64,000 nucleotides of DNA from Calothrix membranacea FACHB-236 (GCF_014696315.1 NZ_JACJPX010000007.1:114361-178360); one strand, 5' to 3'. Positions 25,583 to 35,330 are shown, counted from the stretch's first letter. Notes: generated from the letters alone by a model not told the origin. A program made the numbers and translations.

Positions 25583-25885
25583 CTACCAGCTAGACTTAAC
25601 CACTCCGGGTAAAAGTCCTTCGTGCGCCCATTCCCGCAGAACGTTCCGAGATAGCCCAAAGTCGCGATAAACGCCTCTGGGACGACCTGTTACCCAGCAA
25701 CGATTGCGGCGACGGCTAGGTGCGCTGTTACGGGGTAGTTGTTGAATTTTGCGGTGAATTTCCAGCTTATCAAGGGGAGATTCGGCGTTTTGGAAGTCTA
25801 GTTGTAACGCTTCTCGCTTCTCAGCATACTTTTCTACCAACTTGGCGCGTTTTTTCTCGCGCTCAATCATGCTCTTCTTTGCCAT
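25583..25885 (-). CDS. rpsN: 30S ribosomal protein S14
   Basis: A 100-residue basic protein of the long, zinc-free S14 type: [15 protein letters not shown] at the start and the universal C-terminal [20 protein letters not shown] followed by GLLPGV. In the small subunit head it contacts 16S rRNA. It stands outside the main ribosomal operon, as in other cyanobacteria. The 3' end directly touches an STRR array, so no room exists for a classical terminator within the first 50 bp. Confidence 0.97.
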   Translation of the reverse strand: MAKKSMIEREKKRAKLVEKYAEKREALQLDFQNAESPLDKLEIHRKIQQLPRNSAPSRRRNRCWVTGRPRGVYRDFGLSRNVLREWAHEGLLPGVVKSSW

Positions 25886-25975
25886 ACTTTCTCGAATTTA
25901 TTTAAAGACAGCATTTCCCATTCTACAGTTAGCACAGGCATTTGGCTTTTCTAGCAATAGGGCTGCTATTATAGC

Positions 25976-26644
25976 TTAACCTAAGGCCGCTGGCTTATTT
26001 GCGTCTGGGCATAAATCTGCTAATTCACAAGCGATACATACAGGGGAACGGGCTTTACAGATGGCACGTCCGTGATAAATTAGCCGAATTGACCAATTCT
26101 CCCAATCTTGTTGAGGCAATAATTTCATTAAATCTTGCTCAATGCGGACAGGGTCTGTATGTTTTGTTAAACCTAGGTGATTGCTCAGCCGCTTAACGTG
26201 AGTATCGACCGTCACCCCAGCATTAATGCCATAAGCATGAGCCAAAACTACATTAGCCGTCTTCCGCGCTACACCAGGAAGTTTTAACAGTTGCTCCATT
26301 TGGTTAGGAACAACAGAGTTAAACTCAGTGACAATCATTCTACAGGCGGCTTGAATATTTTTAGCCTTATTGCGATAAAACCCTGTAGAACGTACCAAAT
26401 CTTCTAACTCTGCTAAGTCAGCATTAGCTAAACTCGCAGCATCGGGAAACCGAGTAAATAAAGCTGGTGTGACTTTATTTACTCGCTCATCTGTACACTG
26501 TGCGGAGAGAATTGTTGCTACTAAAAGTTGTACAGGTGTTGAGTAGTTCAAAGAGCAAGTTGCATCTGGGTAAAGATGCTTCAGGCGATTTAAAATTTCT
26601 AGCGCCCGTTGCTTCTTAGATAAGGCTTTACGCGTAATGGTCAC
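25976..26644 (-). CDS. nth: Endonuclease III (DNA glycosylase/AP lyase)
   Basis: A 222-residue base-excision repair enzyme for oxidised pyrimidines. It carries the helix-hairpin-helix LLKLPGVARKTANVVLAH with catalytic Lys in the K-T context, the catalytic Asp in GVTVDTHVKRLSN, and a 4Fe-4S loop (Cys-x6-Cys-x2-Cys-x5-Cys). The frame is open to a GTG at 26665, but the GTG at 26644 overlaps the rseP stop as GTGA and gives an N-terminus of normal length (MTITRKALSKKQRALEIL). I prefer it; the longer form has only seven extra residues. The overlap suggests translational coupling with rseP. Confidence 0.94.
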   Translation of the reverse strand: MTITRKALSKKQRALEILNRLKHLYPDATCSLNYSTPVQLLVATILSAQCTDERVNKVTPALFTRFPDAASLANADLAELEDLVRSTGFYRNKAKNIQAACRMIVTEFNSVVPNQMEQLLKLPGVARKTANVVLAHAYGINAGVTVDTHVKRLSNHLGLTKHTDPVRIEQDLMKLLPQQDWENWSIRLIYHGRAICKARSPVCIACELADLCPDANKPAALG

Positions 26645-27738
26645 TGGAACAGTTTTTGTACCCACTCCAACTGGATTGTTAATTGGGTAGTTTCTTTGAC
26701 AATTAGAAAAATACCTAGTCCTAACAGTAGCACCAAACCAGTTTGCATAACACTTTCTTGAATGCGGCTAGGTAAAGGCTTACCGCGCACACCTTCAATC
26801 AACAAAAACGCCAACTGTCCACCATCTAAAGCAGGTAGAGGCAAAATGTTGATAATTGCTAAGTTAATACTGATCAGTGCTGCAAAAAAGAACAAACTAC
26901 CAGTATCATTTTGGGCAATATTAGCGCCAATTTCCACAATTTTAATCGGCCCAGCTACTTGGCTAGCGGTTTCGCCAAAGTTGGTAATCAGTTGTCCAAA
27001 CCCTTTGAATGTCATCACCACAATGCGTTGAAATTCAGTAGCACCAACACTCAACGCTTCGATGGGATTAGCAACACGGCGACGCTCAACTTTACCATTG
27101 GGAGAAAGTCCAATGCCAATTGTCCCGCCGCTAGGTTTGGCATCTGGAGTGACATTGACAGTCACCTTTTCATCGCCACGGGCAATTTCTAACTGAACTG
27201 ATTTACCTGCACTAGTTTTAATTAATTCTCTAAAAGCGTCTATTTCTTGTAAAGAAGTACCAAATTGTCTTTGATTAGCCGCTACGATAACATCTCCTGG
27301 TTTAATTCCCGCGTTCGCTGCTACAGAACTAACTTCTGGTGCTAGCTGTTGAATTAATACACCAGGTTGGCTAGCTTGTCCCACACCAACAACACTCACC
27401 TGCCCTACTAACAGCAAATAGGCGAATATTAAATTGGCAATGACACCTGCACTAATCACGATCGCCCGATCTAATATAGGACGATTACGCAGCAGATTCG
27501 GGTCATTGGGGGGAATATCGCTATCTGGATCGTCATCGGGAAAGCCGACAAAGCCACCTAAAGGAAAAGCGCGGATAGCATATTCGGTTTCTGAACCTTG
27601 ATATTTCCAAAGAACCGGGCCAAAACCTAACGAAAACCGATTAACATGAATGCCCTGAGAACGTGCTGCAATGAAATGTCCTAGTTCGTGTACCAAGATC
27701 AAAACAGCCAAAACTGCGATCGCTGCTAAAACTGACAT
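26641..27738 (-). CDS. rseP: RseP-type site-2 intramembrane metalloprotease
   Basis: A 365-residue M50 protease. Zinc motif HELGH at residues 17-21 is in the first TM helix, FPLGGFVGFPDD follows, a PDZ domain spans about 120-205 (IKPGDVIVAANQ), and the second metal-ligand motif NILPLPALDGG lies near residue 300 before the last TM. Such proteases release sigma or anti-sigma factors and clear signal peptides at the cytoplasmic membrane; the substrate here is unknown. The first gene of the rseP-nth pair, with stop and next start overlapping. Confidence 0.93.
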   Translation of the reverse strand: MSVLAAIAVLAVLILVHELGHFIAARSQGIHVNRFSLGFGPVLWKYQGSETEYAIRAFPLGGFVGFPDDDPDSDIPPNDPNLLRNRPILDRAIVISAGVIANLIFAYLLLVGQVSVVGVGQASQPGVLIQQLAPEVSSVAANAGIKPGDVIVAANQRQFGTSLQEIDAFRELIKTSAGKSVQLEIARGDEKVTVNVTPDAKPSGGTIGIGLSPNGKVERRRVANPIEALSVGATEFQRIVVMTFKGFGQLITNFGETASQVAGPIKIVEIGANIAQNDTGSLFFFAALISINLAIINILPLPALDGGQLAFLLIEGVRGKPLPSRIQESVMQTGLVLLLGLGIFLIVKETTQLTIQLEWVQKLFQ

Positions 27739-27880
27739 AGATCAAACAAGATATTAAGCTATATACCTATCTCCATTCTAAAATGTGTCACTGGTTAGCA
27801 TTGGCAGTAAATCGTCTGAATTGAACATTTTCCGTCTCGCGACACCAGCTATTAGTCATTGGTTATAAGCCATTAGAAAT

Positions 27881-27915
27881 TTCCTCCGCAGAAATTATCC
27901 TACTCTGCGGAGGAA
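27881..27915 (-). terminator. Perfect 12-bp hairpin between serS and rseP
   Basis: TTCCTCCGCAGA (27881-27892) and TCTGCGGAGGAA (27904-27915) form a perfect stem with an 11-base loop. It lies about 170 bp past the serS stop and 140 bp before the rseP start. No U-run follows on the minus strand, so it is a candidate terminator or leader structure. Confidence 0.5.
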
Positions 27916-28023
27916 GTAAAACTCGCTAGGGCGTGTTATTTAGATAAAAATGTCTAATTTTCAGCCATTTATCAAATTATCTGCCGCAATGCACCGCCTA
28001 AACTTGGTGTACTAATGACAAAT

Positions 28024-28080
28024 GACAAAGCGCAAAGTCTGAGCGCCGGCTTCCGGCGATCGGAACTTTGTAAGAATGAC
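28024..28080. repeat. Dispersed palindromic repeat, copy A
   Basis: Ends GACAAAGCGCAAAGTC and GAACTTTGTAAGAATGAC enclose a GC-rich hairpin (CGCCGG-CTT-CCGGCG). The same ends with a longer interior occur at 53277-53402. Confidence 0.7.
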
Positions 28081-28086
28081 AAATAA

Positions 28087-29367
28087 CTACAACACCTCAC
28101 GCCCTAAATAAGGTTGCAGCACTTCTGGTATGCTTACTGTCCCATCTGGTTGTTGGTAATTCTCCAAAATTGCTGCCATTGTCCTCCCTACAGCCAAACC
28201 TGAACCATTCAATGTGTGGACGTACTGAGTACCTTTTTTCCCTGCTTCTTTAAAGCGAATATCAGCCCGCCTTGCTTGGAAGTCAATAAAATTGGAACAG
28301 CTGGAAATCTCCCGATATTTGCCAGAAGAAGGTAACCAAACCTCTAAATCGTAGGTTTTAGTTGAAGAGAATCCCAAATCTCCACTACATAAATTAATCA
28401 CTCGGTAAGGTAATTTCAAAGCTTGTAAAATCGCTTCTGCATTTCCCACCAGTTTTTCTAGTTCATCAAAAGAAGTGCTGGGATGAACAAATTTCACCAA
28501 TTCCACTTTATTGAATTGATGCAGGCGAATTAATCCCCGCATATCTCGCCCATAACTTCCAGCTTCCCGACGAAAACAGGGAGTGTAAGCGCAATGGTAA
28601 ATAGGCAATTCTTCTGCAGTAAGAATTTCTCCTCGGTAGAGGTTAGTAACTGGAACTTCTGCTGTGGGAATTAACCACAAGTCGTCATCAGCACATTTAA
28701 AGCTTTCTTCCGCAAACTTTGGTAACTGACCAGTGGCTGTCAGAGATTCGGTATTGACCAAAATTGGTGGGCTGACTTCAACATAACCAGCCTCAGTCTG
28801 ACGCGCCAGCATAAATTGAATTAATGCCCTCTCCAGCGCTGCGCCAGCACCTATTAAGTTCACAAAGCGACTTTGGGCAACTTTAACAGCCCTCGCCACA
28901 TTCAGAATACCCAGCTTTTCACCAATTTCCCAATGAGGCAAAATATTCTCATTTTGCGGAATATACTCATCTCCCCAACGCCGGACTTCTACATTCTCTT
29001 CTTCACTTTTGCCAATGGGTGTGGAGTCGCTAGGCAAATTAGGGAGTGCAAGTACTAGTTGCTCAATTTCAGCTTTTAGGGCTTTTTCTTGCGGTTCAAG
29101 TTCGCTCAATTGACTTTTGATAGCGTTCCCCTCATCCCGCAAAGATTGAATTTCTGGAGACTGAGGATTGCTTCCAGATTTAATCTTTTGCCCAACTATT
29201 TTACCAACTTCGTTGCTACGGGCTTGGAGTTGATTACGCATAACTTCCAGTTCCCGTTGTTTTTGATCTAACTGCAATATTGCTTGAATATCGTATTTAC
29301 CACTACGACTATTCAAGCGTTCTTCAACTAGTTGGGGATTTTCCCTTATTTGCTTAATATCCAGCAC
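28087..29367 (-). CDS. serS: Seryl-tRNA synthetase
   Basis: A 426-residue class II synthetase. The N-terminal coiled-coil arm spans residues about 30-105 ([20 protein letters not shown]). Motif 2 ([26 protein letters not shown]) is near residue 265 and motif 3 ([20 protein letters not shown]) near residue 383. The frame continues upstream to an ATG at 29457, but those 30 codons look non-native. The GTG at 29367 yields [14 protein letters not shown], the usual SerRS start and the usual length, so I chose it. It charges tRNA-Ser and is a single-copy essential gene. Confidence 0.95.
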   Translation of the reverse strand: MLDIKQIRENPQLVEERLNSRSGKYDIQAILQLDQKQRELEVMRNQLQARSNEVGKIVGQKIKSGSNPQSPEIQSLRDEGNAIKSQLSELEPQEKALKAEIEQLVLALPNLPSDSTPIGKSEEENVEVRRWGDEYIPQNENILPHWEIGEKLGILNVARAVKVAQSRFVNLIGAGAALERALIQFMLARQTEAGYVEVSPPILVNTESLTATGQLPKFAEESFKCADDDLWLIPTAEVPVTNLYRGEILTAEELPIYHCAYTPCFRREAGSYGRDMRGLIRLHQFNKVELVKFVHPSTSFDELEKLVGNAEAILQALKLPYRVINLCSGDLGFSSTKTYDLEVWLPSSGKYREISSCSNFIDFQARRADIRFKEAGKKGTQYVHTLNGSGLAVGRTMAAILENYQQPDGTVSIPEVLQPYLGREVL

Positions 29368-29465
29368 AGATTTTTCTTTTATTTTTTGCCTAGTATCTTC
29401 TGCCAACACATCAGCATATCCTGATTTTGGTGCGACATAACAGGATTTGCAATACAAAATTTAAT

Positions 29466-29590
29466 TAAATTGGGGACTAGGGATTGGAGACTGGGTATGA
29501 GGAGGATGGGGGAGAAATAACAAATGTCTACTCCCAATTACCAATTACCAATTACCATTCCCCCATGCCCCATGCCCAATCCCCTATGCC
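29466..29590. repeat. STRR block between serS and the DUF3611 gene
   Basis: GGGGACT / GGGATTG, CAATTAC and CCCATGC heptamers, purine-rich on the left and pyrimidine-rich on the right. No gene. Confidence 0.65.
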
Positions 29591-29595
29591 CTATT

Positions 29596-30171
29596 TTAAG
29601 GTTTATTAATCCGATTCAGCAGCCAAAGTGAGGCTAATAGCCCACCAAAGTGAGCCATAACTGTGTTGGTGTTGGCTTGGACAACGAACATATCCAAACC
29701 GCTGATAAATGGTTGGTTACCTTGAGGAGAAAATAAAAATTGAGTTTGAGTAATCGCCCTGGCTGCGAGCGTCCCGACGATCGCCTGTGCGCCTAACAAA
29801 GTTAGTAATATTCCTCCTAAACTCACCATTACCCCTAAGCGTAAAACTTGTATAGTTTCGCTTTTACGAGGTCGATTGTTGGGATTAGCCGATAGTAGTT
29901 GAGCGCCTAGTCTGGTATAACGGAAAGCTAAATAAATGCCTACACCTAAGGCTACTAATCCACAAATTGCCAGAAAAATACCAAATCCTGCTCCGGCATT
30001 ATTACCTGAGCTACCAGGCCTTTGGCTAGAAATGGCAAATAGTAACAGAATTACACCAGAAACTACGCCCAGTACTAACTGTATCCAAAAACTAATCCAA
30101 CCTGTCAGCCGGAACTTTTGGCCAATTGCCCGAATGTTAGAAGACGATGTTGCGTCAGGGTTTTGTGACAT
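29596..30171 (-). CDS. DUF3611-family membrane protein
   Basis: 191 residues with four hydrophobic helices (about 27-48, 63-84, 110-135 and 168-185). The start IRAIGQKFRLTGWISFWIQLVLGVVSG is typical of DUF3611, a family shared by cyanobacteria and chloroplasts. Function is not established; location is presumably thylakoid or inner envelope-like membrane. A short polar loop QTQFLFSPQGNQPFISGLDM faces the lumenal or periplasmic side. It is transcribed alone; its upstream region is again an STRR block. Confidence 0.8.
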   Translation of the reverse strand: MSQNPDATSSSNIRAIGQKFRLTGWISFWIQLVLGVVSGVILLLFAISSQRPGSSGNNAGAGFGIFLAICGLVALGVGIYLAFRYTRLGAQLLSANPNNRPRKSETIQVLRLGVMVSLGGILLTLLGAQAIVGTLAARAITQTQFLFSPQGNQPFISGLDMFVVQANTNTVMAHFGGLLASLWLLNRINKP

Positions 30172-30711
30172 ACTGGTAACGAATTATCTAGGCGCTGCAT
30201 AAACATTGGGGATAGGGCATGGGGCATAGGGCATTGGGTAATCGGTAATTGGTAATGGTAATTTCTCCTCTGCTTCCTTATCCCCAGTTCCCAGTCCCCA
30301 ACCCCATATTCTAAGGTCTGCACTGGTAAATTTATTGTAAAAAAAGTGTTTATTAACTTTTTACAGACAAAACTGCATTTTACCTGTAAAATTTCTTCGA
30401 TGGCATCTTATTGCTACAGCAGTTCTAACCAGCTCGGCATCACTTGACACCAAGATGTTGGCTTTGCCAATATCTTAAATTGCTCCTCACCACACCGTCT
30501 TGAGCTTGGGTAGGAACGCAAAATCCTGCGTTCCTGAACTCACACACTCGACCCACAACTGTCAAGAACGTGGGCTACCGTTTAATGTTTACGCTTTGGA
30601 AATTTTGTCTAGGTAGCTTTAGATACTGATACAAGTGCCGGAGTATCAGTATATACTGACTACAAGCATTGTAGATCTCACCTTAAGGCATTTTTAAGCC
30701 ATCCACTAACC
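30172..30711. other. Intergenic region with STRRs and the PadR promoter
   Basis: Positions 30193-30305 hold GGGCATA, TAATTGG and CCCAGTC heptamers. The right part (30310-30711) is unique sequence with a GTATCAGTATATACTGACTAC stretch near 30642 that contains AGTATATACT, a 10-bp palindrome about 65 bp upstream of the PadR start. This is a possible self-regulatory operator. No gene. Confidence 0.45.
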
Positions 30712-31059
30712 ATGAAACTTGAGGATATATATCATTTTTTTGAAAATCCTCCGCCAACTTACCTCTGTCAGGAACTAGCAGTTTGTTACATTCTGTACGT
30801 TTTACTACAAGGTGAATCATACGGAACCGAGTTGATCCAGCGATTGGAGACTGAATATCCCACCTATCGGCTTTCGGATACCGTACTGTACAGTGCAATT
30901 AAATTCCTCGAAGACCAAAGGGCAATAACTGGGTATTGGAAGAAGCTTGAAGGGCGGGGCCGCCCAAGGCGGATGTATCAAGTTTCTCCAGAATGGCAAG
31001 TTCAATCACAAGAATTAGCCCAACTTTGGCTAGAGTACATCAATCCGAGAACAAAGTAA
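30712..31059 (+). CDS. PadR-family transcriptional regulator
   Basis: A 115-residue winged-helix protein. AVCYILYVLLQGESYGTELIQRLETEYPTYRLSDTVLYSAIKFLEDQRAITGYWKKLEGRGRPRRMYQVSPE is the full PadR wHTH, with the G..GRPRR.Y wing, near residues 24-96. The C-terminal dimerisation helix is short. PadR proteins repress nearby genes in response to small molecules. The next gene, 65 bp downstream on the same strand, encodes a cytochrome b6f assembly factor, so this regulator may be tied to complex assembly. The palindrome at about 30642 could be its own operator. Confidence 0.82.
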   Translation: MKLEDIYHFFENPPPTYLCQELAVCYILYVLLQGESYGTELIQRLETEYPTYRLSDTVLYSAIKFLEDQRAITGYWKKLEGRGRPRRMYQVSPEWQVQSQELAQLWLEYINPRTK

Positions 31060-31124
31060 CGAATAATTAATATTGAGAATGAAATGAATAAGTCTCCTCC
31101 AATCAAATAGTACCTTTTTTAGTT

Positions 31125-31655
31125 ATGGATACTGCTATTCTGCCATCTACGTTCTTACTAACCTTGTTGTTATCGGTTGGGCTGTTTTTCTTTATCCGTG
31201 CTTCTACTAAAGAACGCACCCAGACAGCGCAACTGATATCTGAGCAAGACGAAGCTAGTTTAATGCCTCAATTACAAGAGTATTTTCGCTCCCGGTCTTA
31301 TCGAGTGGCAGCGATAGACCGAGAAAAAAACCAAGTGACCTTTGAAGGGTTTGTGCAACCAAGCTGGTTTTTAGCGGTGTTTTTGACGCTGTTAGCAGCT
31401 ATTGGTTTACTTTGTTTATCACTAGTTTTGGCAATACTGTTTCCGAGTCTTGGCACTCTGTTTCTGGGGTTAATTCTGCTATCCCCTTTGAGTGGTATTT
31501 TTTATTGGCAAAAAGCTGGAAGACTTGAGAAGGTGTCGCTCAAACTGGAAACTTTCCCGAATCAGCAACACTCCTCAAGTATAATCACCGTAATGGGCCA
31601 TCGTGACGAACTCACAGAGTTGCAGAAGGCACTACAGTTAAAACCTTTTAAATAA
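31125..31655 (+). CDS. Cytochrome b6f cofactor assembly protein (CCB1-like)
   Basis: A 176-residue membrane protein. TM1 spans about 8-25; a cytosolic or stromal segment with EYFRSRSYRVAAIDREKNQVTFEGFVQPSWFLAV follows; two further TM helices span about 82-103 and 105-125; a soluble tail ends the protein. The 'VTFEG.V.PSWFLA.FL' block is what I associate with cofactor-assembly-of-complex-C subunit B (CCB1-type), needed to attach heme c-i to cytochrome b6. The spacing to the PadR gene suggests one transcript. A strong hairpin follows 114 bp downstream. Confidence 0.72.
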   Translation: MDTAILPSTFLLTLLLSVGLFFFIRASTKERTQTAQLISEQDEASLMPQLQEYFRSRSYRVAAIDREKNQVTFEGFVQPSWFLAVFLTLLAAIGLLCLSLVLAILFPSLGTLFLGLILLSPLSGIFYWQKAGRLEKVSLKLETFPNQQHSSSIITVMGHRDELTELQKALQLKPFK

Positions 31656-32073
31656 ATTTTGATTTTTTGGGAATTTCTTGCACATCACAAAAATATGAGA
31701 TGCTGCATTATCTCCAAATTTTTCCGGAAAAAGAGTCTTAAGAGTTGAAAGTACAAGCTAGACGTTATGAGTATTCCCTACGAGGTGGATCGTAGGGAAT
31801 ATTCTATATCTTTTTACAGAGCGTCCTGAGCAATCTACCGAATGAACGCACAATTTCGCTCCCGCTTGTAGATACTTTTTGTTCTATGCTGGCTTCTTTC
31901 TACATCATGAGATTATCAACCAACCCATGCAAACAAGTATGGTTTGAAAATCTCTACTGGCAAATCTAGCTACAAACTTAAAATAAAATGGAATTTTTGC
32001 ATAACCAGAGCAATTTTGCCAGTTAAATGATTGTCAGAAGTTGCATAAAATGCGTAAGATAACCACTGATAGT
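31656..32073. other. Intergenic region with one strong hairpin
   Basis: About 420 bp between convergent genes (CCB1-like plus, DUF3155 minus). Apart from the hairpin at 31769-31804 nothing is recognised. Confidence 0.5.
31769..31804 (+). terminator. Candidate terminator hairpin after the CCB1-like gene
   Basis: GAGTATTCCCTACGA (31769-31783) and TCGTAGGGAATATTC (31790-31804) pair over 15 bp with one G-U, around a 6-base loop. It is followed by TATATCTTTTT, a short T-rich tail on the plus strand. Confidence 0.65.
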
Positions 32074-32412
32074 TTAGCGACCAGCTAAAGCCAACGCTTC
32101 CTGACCAGTAGGAGATTCTAAAGTCCTAAGGCTGGGAAACAAGAAATGGTTTTCTTCTACGTATTGAGCACCAAACAAACCTTTTTCTGCCCAGAAATAA
32201 CGGTCTGTAGTGTGTTCATTACGTTTTACTAGTAGCAATGCAGGTGGCGCGATACCTTCAGCTTGAATAAATTTTCTTGCTGCTGTCACAGGCTTTTCTT
32301 CGCCACTCTCGATGCTATATTGAGGCACATGTTCTAGGATTCGCCGCCCTTCTTGGCGACGACGACTTTTCCGCTTCCGTCTCCTTGCCAACCTATTTTC
32401 CTCCTCTTTCAA
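32074..32412 (-). CDS. DUF3155-family cyanobacterial protein
   Basis: 112 residues. A very basic start (LARRRKRKSRRRQEGRRILEHVPQ) is followed by a compact domain with VTAARKFIQAEGIAPPALLLVKRN and RYFWAEKGLFGAQYVEENHFLFPSL. I associate this with DUF3155, found almost only in cyanobacteria. Function is unknown; the basic tail suggests nucleic-acid or ribosome contact (inference). It is a monocistronic gene; the upstream region to 32672 contains no other feature. Confidence 0.75.
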   Translation of the reverse strand: MKEEENRLARRRKRKSRRRQEGRRILEHVPQYSIESGEEKPVTAARKFIQAEGIAPPALLLVKRNEHTTDRYFWAEKGLFGAQYVEENHFLFPSLRTLESPTGQEALALAGR

Positions 32413-32672
32413 GCTATAGATTGTAGTGATAGCTACAAAATCCGTCGTAATTATATAGGTTCTAGTTCAAAAAATCAACCGTTTTTAAGGCTTTGATACA
32501 ACTCAATTAATGTGTGGAAAGCTAGACAAATCAAAATTAGGGAAATATATAATTCCCTGAACCAAACCATTAGTAAGAAGATTTAGTTAAGCTTTATTAA
32601 ATGAGCGAGGAACAAATTCCCCTCTTCTTTAATTTACCCTTAAATTCTATAATCTTGAGCAAAATCTGAAAA

Positions 32673-34004
32673 ATGTTAATGTCTGCCAGTTCTGATTTTG
32701 TTGCTCTATGCCGAGAGCAAATAGCATTGTTAACCCAAGGGCTAGGAGCATCGTTAAGTGTTGTCTACTTAACACAAGAATTGGTGGGGTCTCCTACAGG
32801 TGAGGCAAAACTGATTCCTGTAGTGGTATATCCGGAGACGGCTATATTAACCCAAGGTGAGGAGACTGCTGAGGTGAAAACACCTAAGCACATGAAAATC
32901 AGGAATGTTTTAGCTTTACCGCAATATCAGGGACAAACATTGCCGGATGATGGGGAATCATCAAATTCGCCACAGGAATCTGAAACATCAGAGGAATACC
33001 TACTTAGTGAAAACCAAATTGTTTTACCCTTAAGCCATGAGGGTGTGATGATGGGGTTACTCGTGACGGGTAGAGAAGACCGGGCCTGGAATGAACAAGA
33101 GCAAAGCCAAATCCAAAGCATAGCTCAAAGCCTAGCGATCGCTTGTATTTTAGATCAACGTCGGGCTTGGTTACAGCAGCAATTGCAACAACAACAGATT
33201 TTGCAAGAACAGCAGCGCGATTTGTTAGATAATCTCTTGCACCAGTTTCGTAACCCCTTAACAGCAATTAGAACCTTTGGCAAACTGCTAATGAAACGCT
33301 TGCGCGCTGGCGACCCGAACCGCGATGTAGCTGGTAACATCATCCGAGAAAGCGATCGCCTGCAAGAATTATTACTACAGTTCGATCAAGTCGTTGATTT
33401 ATCAGAAGCAGATTTAGCACCTCTTCCGCTTCCAGAAACTCAAGTAGTAGAAGCTACTCTGCAAAAAGAATCAACGAAGCCACCCTTGTTATTACCAGGA
33501 ACAGGAGAAAAAGAAGCTGATTGCGCTTTAGCAGACTTATTAACGCCATTATTAGTATCAGCTAAAGCAATTGCTCAAGAAAGAAATTTACAACTGATTA
33601 CTAAAATTCCCCGAAATTTGCCCTTAGTCCGTGCCAACACTAAAGCATTACGAGAAGTATTGAATAACATCATCGATAATGCATTGAAATACACGCCAGC
33701 AGGTGGCAAGATTTTCATTCAAGTAGGGCAAGAAAAAGATGATTTACAAGGAATTGCCATTAGTGATACCGGGCCAGGGATTCCATCAGAAGATTTAGCA
33801 CATATTGGCGAACGCCATTACCGAGGCGTACAGGCGCAAACAGATATCCCTGGTACAGGTTTAGGATTAGCGATCGCCAAACAGTTGATCGAACAAATGC
33901 AGGGTAAAATCGAAGTTTTTAGCCCTGCAATTAATTCCACAATCGCCTCACCCAAAGCACCGGGGACGACGTTTATTATTTGGTTACCTGAAGTTAGAGA
34001 TTAG
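32673..34004 (+). CDS. Sensor histidine kinase, Hik2/CSK-like
   Basis: A 443-residue soluble kinase: N-terminal GAF-like domain (residues about 5-165), a Gln-rich helix (170-183), a HisKA phospho-acceptor with His190 in NLLHQFRNPLTAIRTFGKLL, and the HATPase domain (about 285-440). The N box reads EVLNNIIDNALKYTP, the G1 box SDTGPGIP and the G2 box GTGLGLAIAKQL. The combination of GAF, no TM and 'LLHQxRNPLTAxRTFGKLL' recalls Hik2 and the chloroplast sensor kinase, which read redox or salt status; this is from memory. An acidic insertion (about 98-112, PDDGESSNSPQESETSEE) is unusual. No response regulator gene is adjacent. Confidence 0.82.
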   Translation: MLMSASSDFVALCREQIALLTQGLGASLSVVYLTQELVGSPTGEAKLIPVVVYPETAILTQGEETAEVKTPKHMKIRNVLALPQYQGQTLPDDGESSNSPQESETSEEYLLSENQIVLPLSHEGVMMGLLVTGREDRAWNEQEQSQIQSIAQSLAIACILDQRRAWLQQQLQQQQILQEQQRDLLDNLLHQFRNPLTAIRTFGKLLMKRLRAGDPNRDVAGNIIRESDRLQELLLQFDQVVDLSEADLAPLPLPETQVVEATLQKESTKPPLLLPGTGEKEADCALADLLTPLLVSAKAIAQERNLQLITKIPRNLPLVRANTKALREVLNNIIDNALKYTPAGGKIFIQVGQEKDDLQGIAISDTGPGIPSEDLAHIGERHYRGVQAQTDIPGTGLGLAIAKQLIEQMQGKIEVFSPAINSTIASPKAPGTTFIIWLPEVRD

Positions 34005-34006
34005 TC

Positions 34007-34088
34007 ATTTGTTTTTTGTCCTTTGTCATTTGTGAATCACCAATGACTAATGACCAATGACCAATGACCAATGACCAATGACCAATAA
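34007..34088. repeat. CAATGAC tandem heptamers
   Basis: A TTTGTCA/TTTGTCC half is followed by about six CAATGAC units, forming a potential large hairpin between the kinase gene and the SLH gene (convergent). It could act as a bidirectional terminator. Confidence 0.7.
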
Positions 34089-35330
34089 CTATTTGAGCGA
34101 TACCAACAAGTTTTGATTGATGGTCATTTGTAGGTCGGTGTCGGGGTCGATGGCGATTAGGTCTACACTGTTCTTACCGAAGAACAAACCAATCAAAGCA
34201 CCGATACCAGCGCCACCGAGAACTTCTTCTGTAGCGATCGCGCGATCGCCTGTAACTGCAGATACAGCAGCGGCGGCTCCAGCGCCTAGGACGGTATCTT
34301 TAATTATGCTTCCTGTGCTAGTCCCCTTGTTAACAGTTTCTGTCTTACTAATGACCTCAGAGGTGGCACTAACTTGATATTCTTGGCCATTGGTCAATAC
34401 TAGTTTTTGGGCAACGAATTGAGAACCGCCTTGTGCTGGTTTGAGTTGACCAACAACCTGGCTACCAGCTGGAATTACTACAGCGCCGTCTTGGGTGATG
34501 ACGTTTTGGGCTACGGTCAGAGTTAGAGGTGCAGTCTCAGTTTTGGTAACAAGAATTTTTTCTGCTTGATCATACTTCACAGGAATAGCAGTTCCTTGAG
34601 GAATGGTGACTGCTACAGGTGTGGGTGTGGTAGATTGAGCCGCCACAATATAAGGCGAGTTAACAGCAGAGGCTTGATTGGAACTAACCAACGCTTGATA
34701 GATAAAAGCTGCTACCTGTGCTCTTGTAGCGGTATTAGTAGGATTAAGGAACTTCACATTGGGATAGTTCACTACAATTTGTTTTTCTGTAGCAGCTGCG
34801 ATCGGACTCCGAGCATAGTCAGCAATGTTAGAAGCATCGTTGAAATATTGCAGAGTGCTTTCAATATTGCTACTAGGACTATATTCCAAACCGTTGGCGA
34901 GGGAAACTAGAACCTGTTGGCGAGGAATTGCTTGGTTAGGTTCAAAGCGGTTACCGGGATATCCTGACAAGAAACCAATGGTATAAGCTTGCTGAATAGC
35001 ACTAGATGCCCAATAGTTGCTGGGTACATCTGTAAAGTTAATTGCTTGCCGTTGTGGAGATTTTTGGAAAGCTTTGTTAACCATAGCAGCAAATTGTGCC
35101 CGGGTAACTGGTTCTTCTGGACGGAAACTACCATCAGGAAACCCAGCAATTACTCCTCTTTGTGATAATTGTTGAATAAATTGTGCTGCCCAATAATTAG
35201 AATTAACATCAGAAAAAGTAGTTTGAGCAAAGGAAGGAGCAGCTGTAATTAAAGGTGCTACAGTACCGACTGTAATACTCAAAGCCATCAATGCAGCTGT
35301 TCCGGATTGCCAACGATTTAAAGCAAACAT
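34089..35330 (-). CDS. SLH-domain envelope protein with TrbI/VirB10-like C-terminal domain
   Basis: A 413-residue exported protein. The signal peptide ends around AAPSFAQ (residue 36). Three SLH repeats follow (about 38-95, 97-160 and 163-220), each with F.DV...YWA....Q or a variant and FRPEEPVTRAQFAAMV. A Ser/Thr/Pro linker follows, then a C-terminal beta-rich domain from about 243 (VTIPQGTAIPVKYDQAEKILV, VVIPAGSQVVGQL, FVAQKLVLTNGQEY). The Ala/Gly-rich segment TVLGAGAAAAVSAVTGDRAI resembles a membrane-inserting helix. In cyanobacteria SLH domains anchor the outer membrane to pyruvylated cell-wall polymer. The C-terminal part is shared with the next gene. Confidence 0.85.
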   Translation of the reverse strand: MFALNRWQSGTAALMALSITVGTVAPLITAAPSFAQTTFSDVNSNYWAAQFIQQLSQRGVIAGFPDGSFRPEEPVTRAQFAAMVNKAFQKSPQRQAINFTDVPSNYWASSAIQQAYTIGFLSGYPGNRFEPNQAIPRQQVLVSLANGLEYSPSSNIESTLQYFNDASNIADYARSPIAAATEKQIVVNYPNVKFLNPTNTATRAQVAAFIYQALVSSNQASAVNSPYIVAAQSTTPTPVAVTIPQGTAIPVKYDQAEKILVTKTETAPLTLTVAQNVITQDGAVVIPAGSQVVGQLKPAQGGSQFVAQKLVLTNGQEYQVSATSEVISKTETVNKGTSTGSIIKDTVLGAGAAAAVSAVTGDRAIATEEVLGGAGIGALIGLFFGKNSVDLIAIDPDTDLQMTINQNLLVSLK

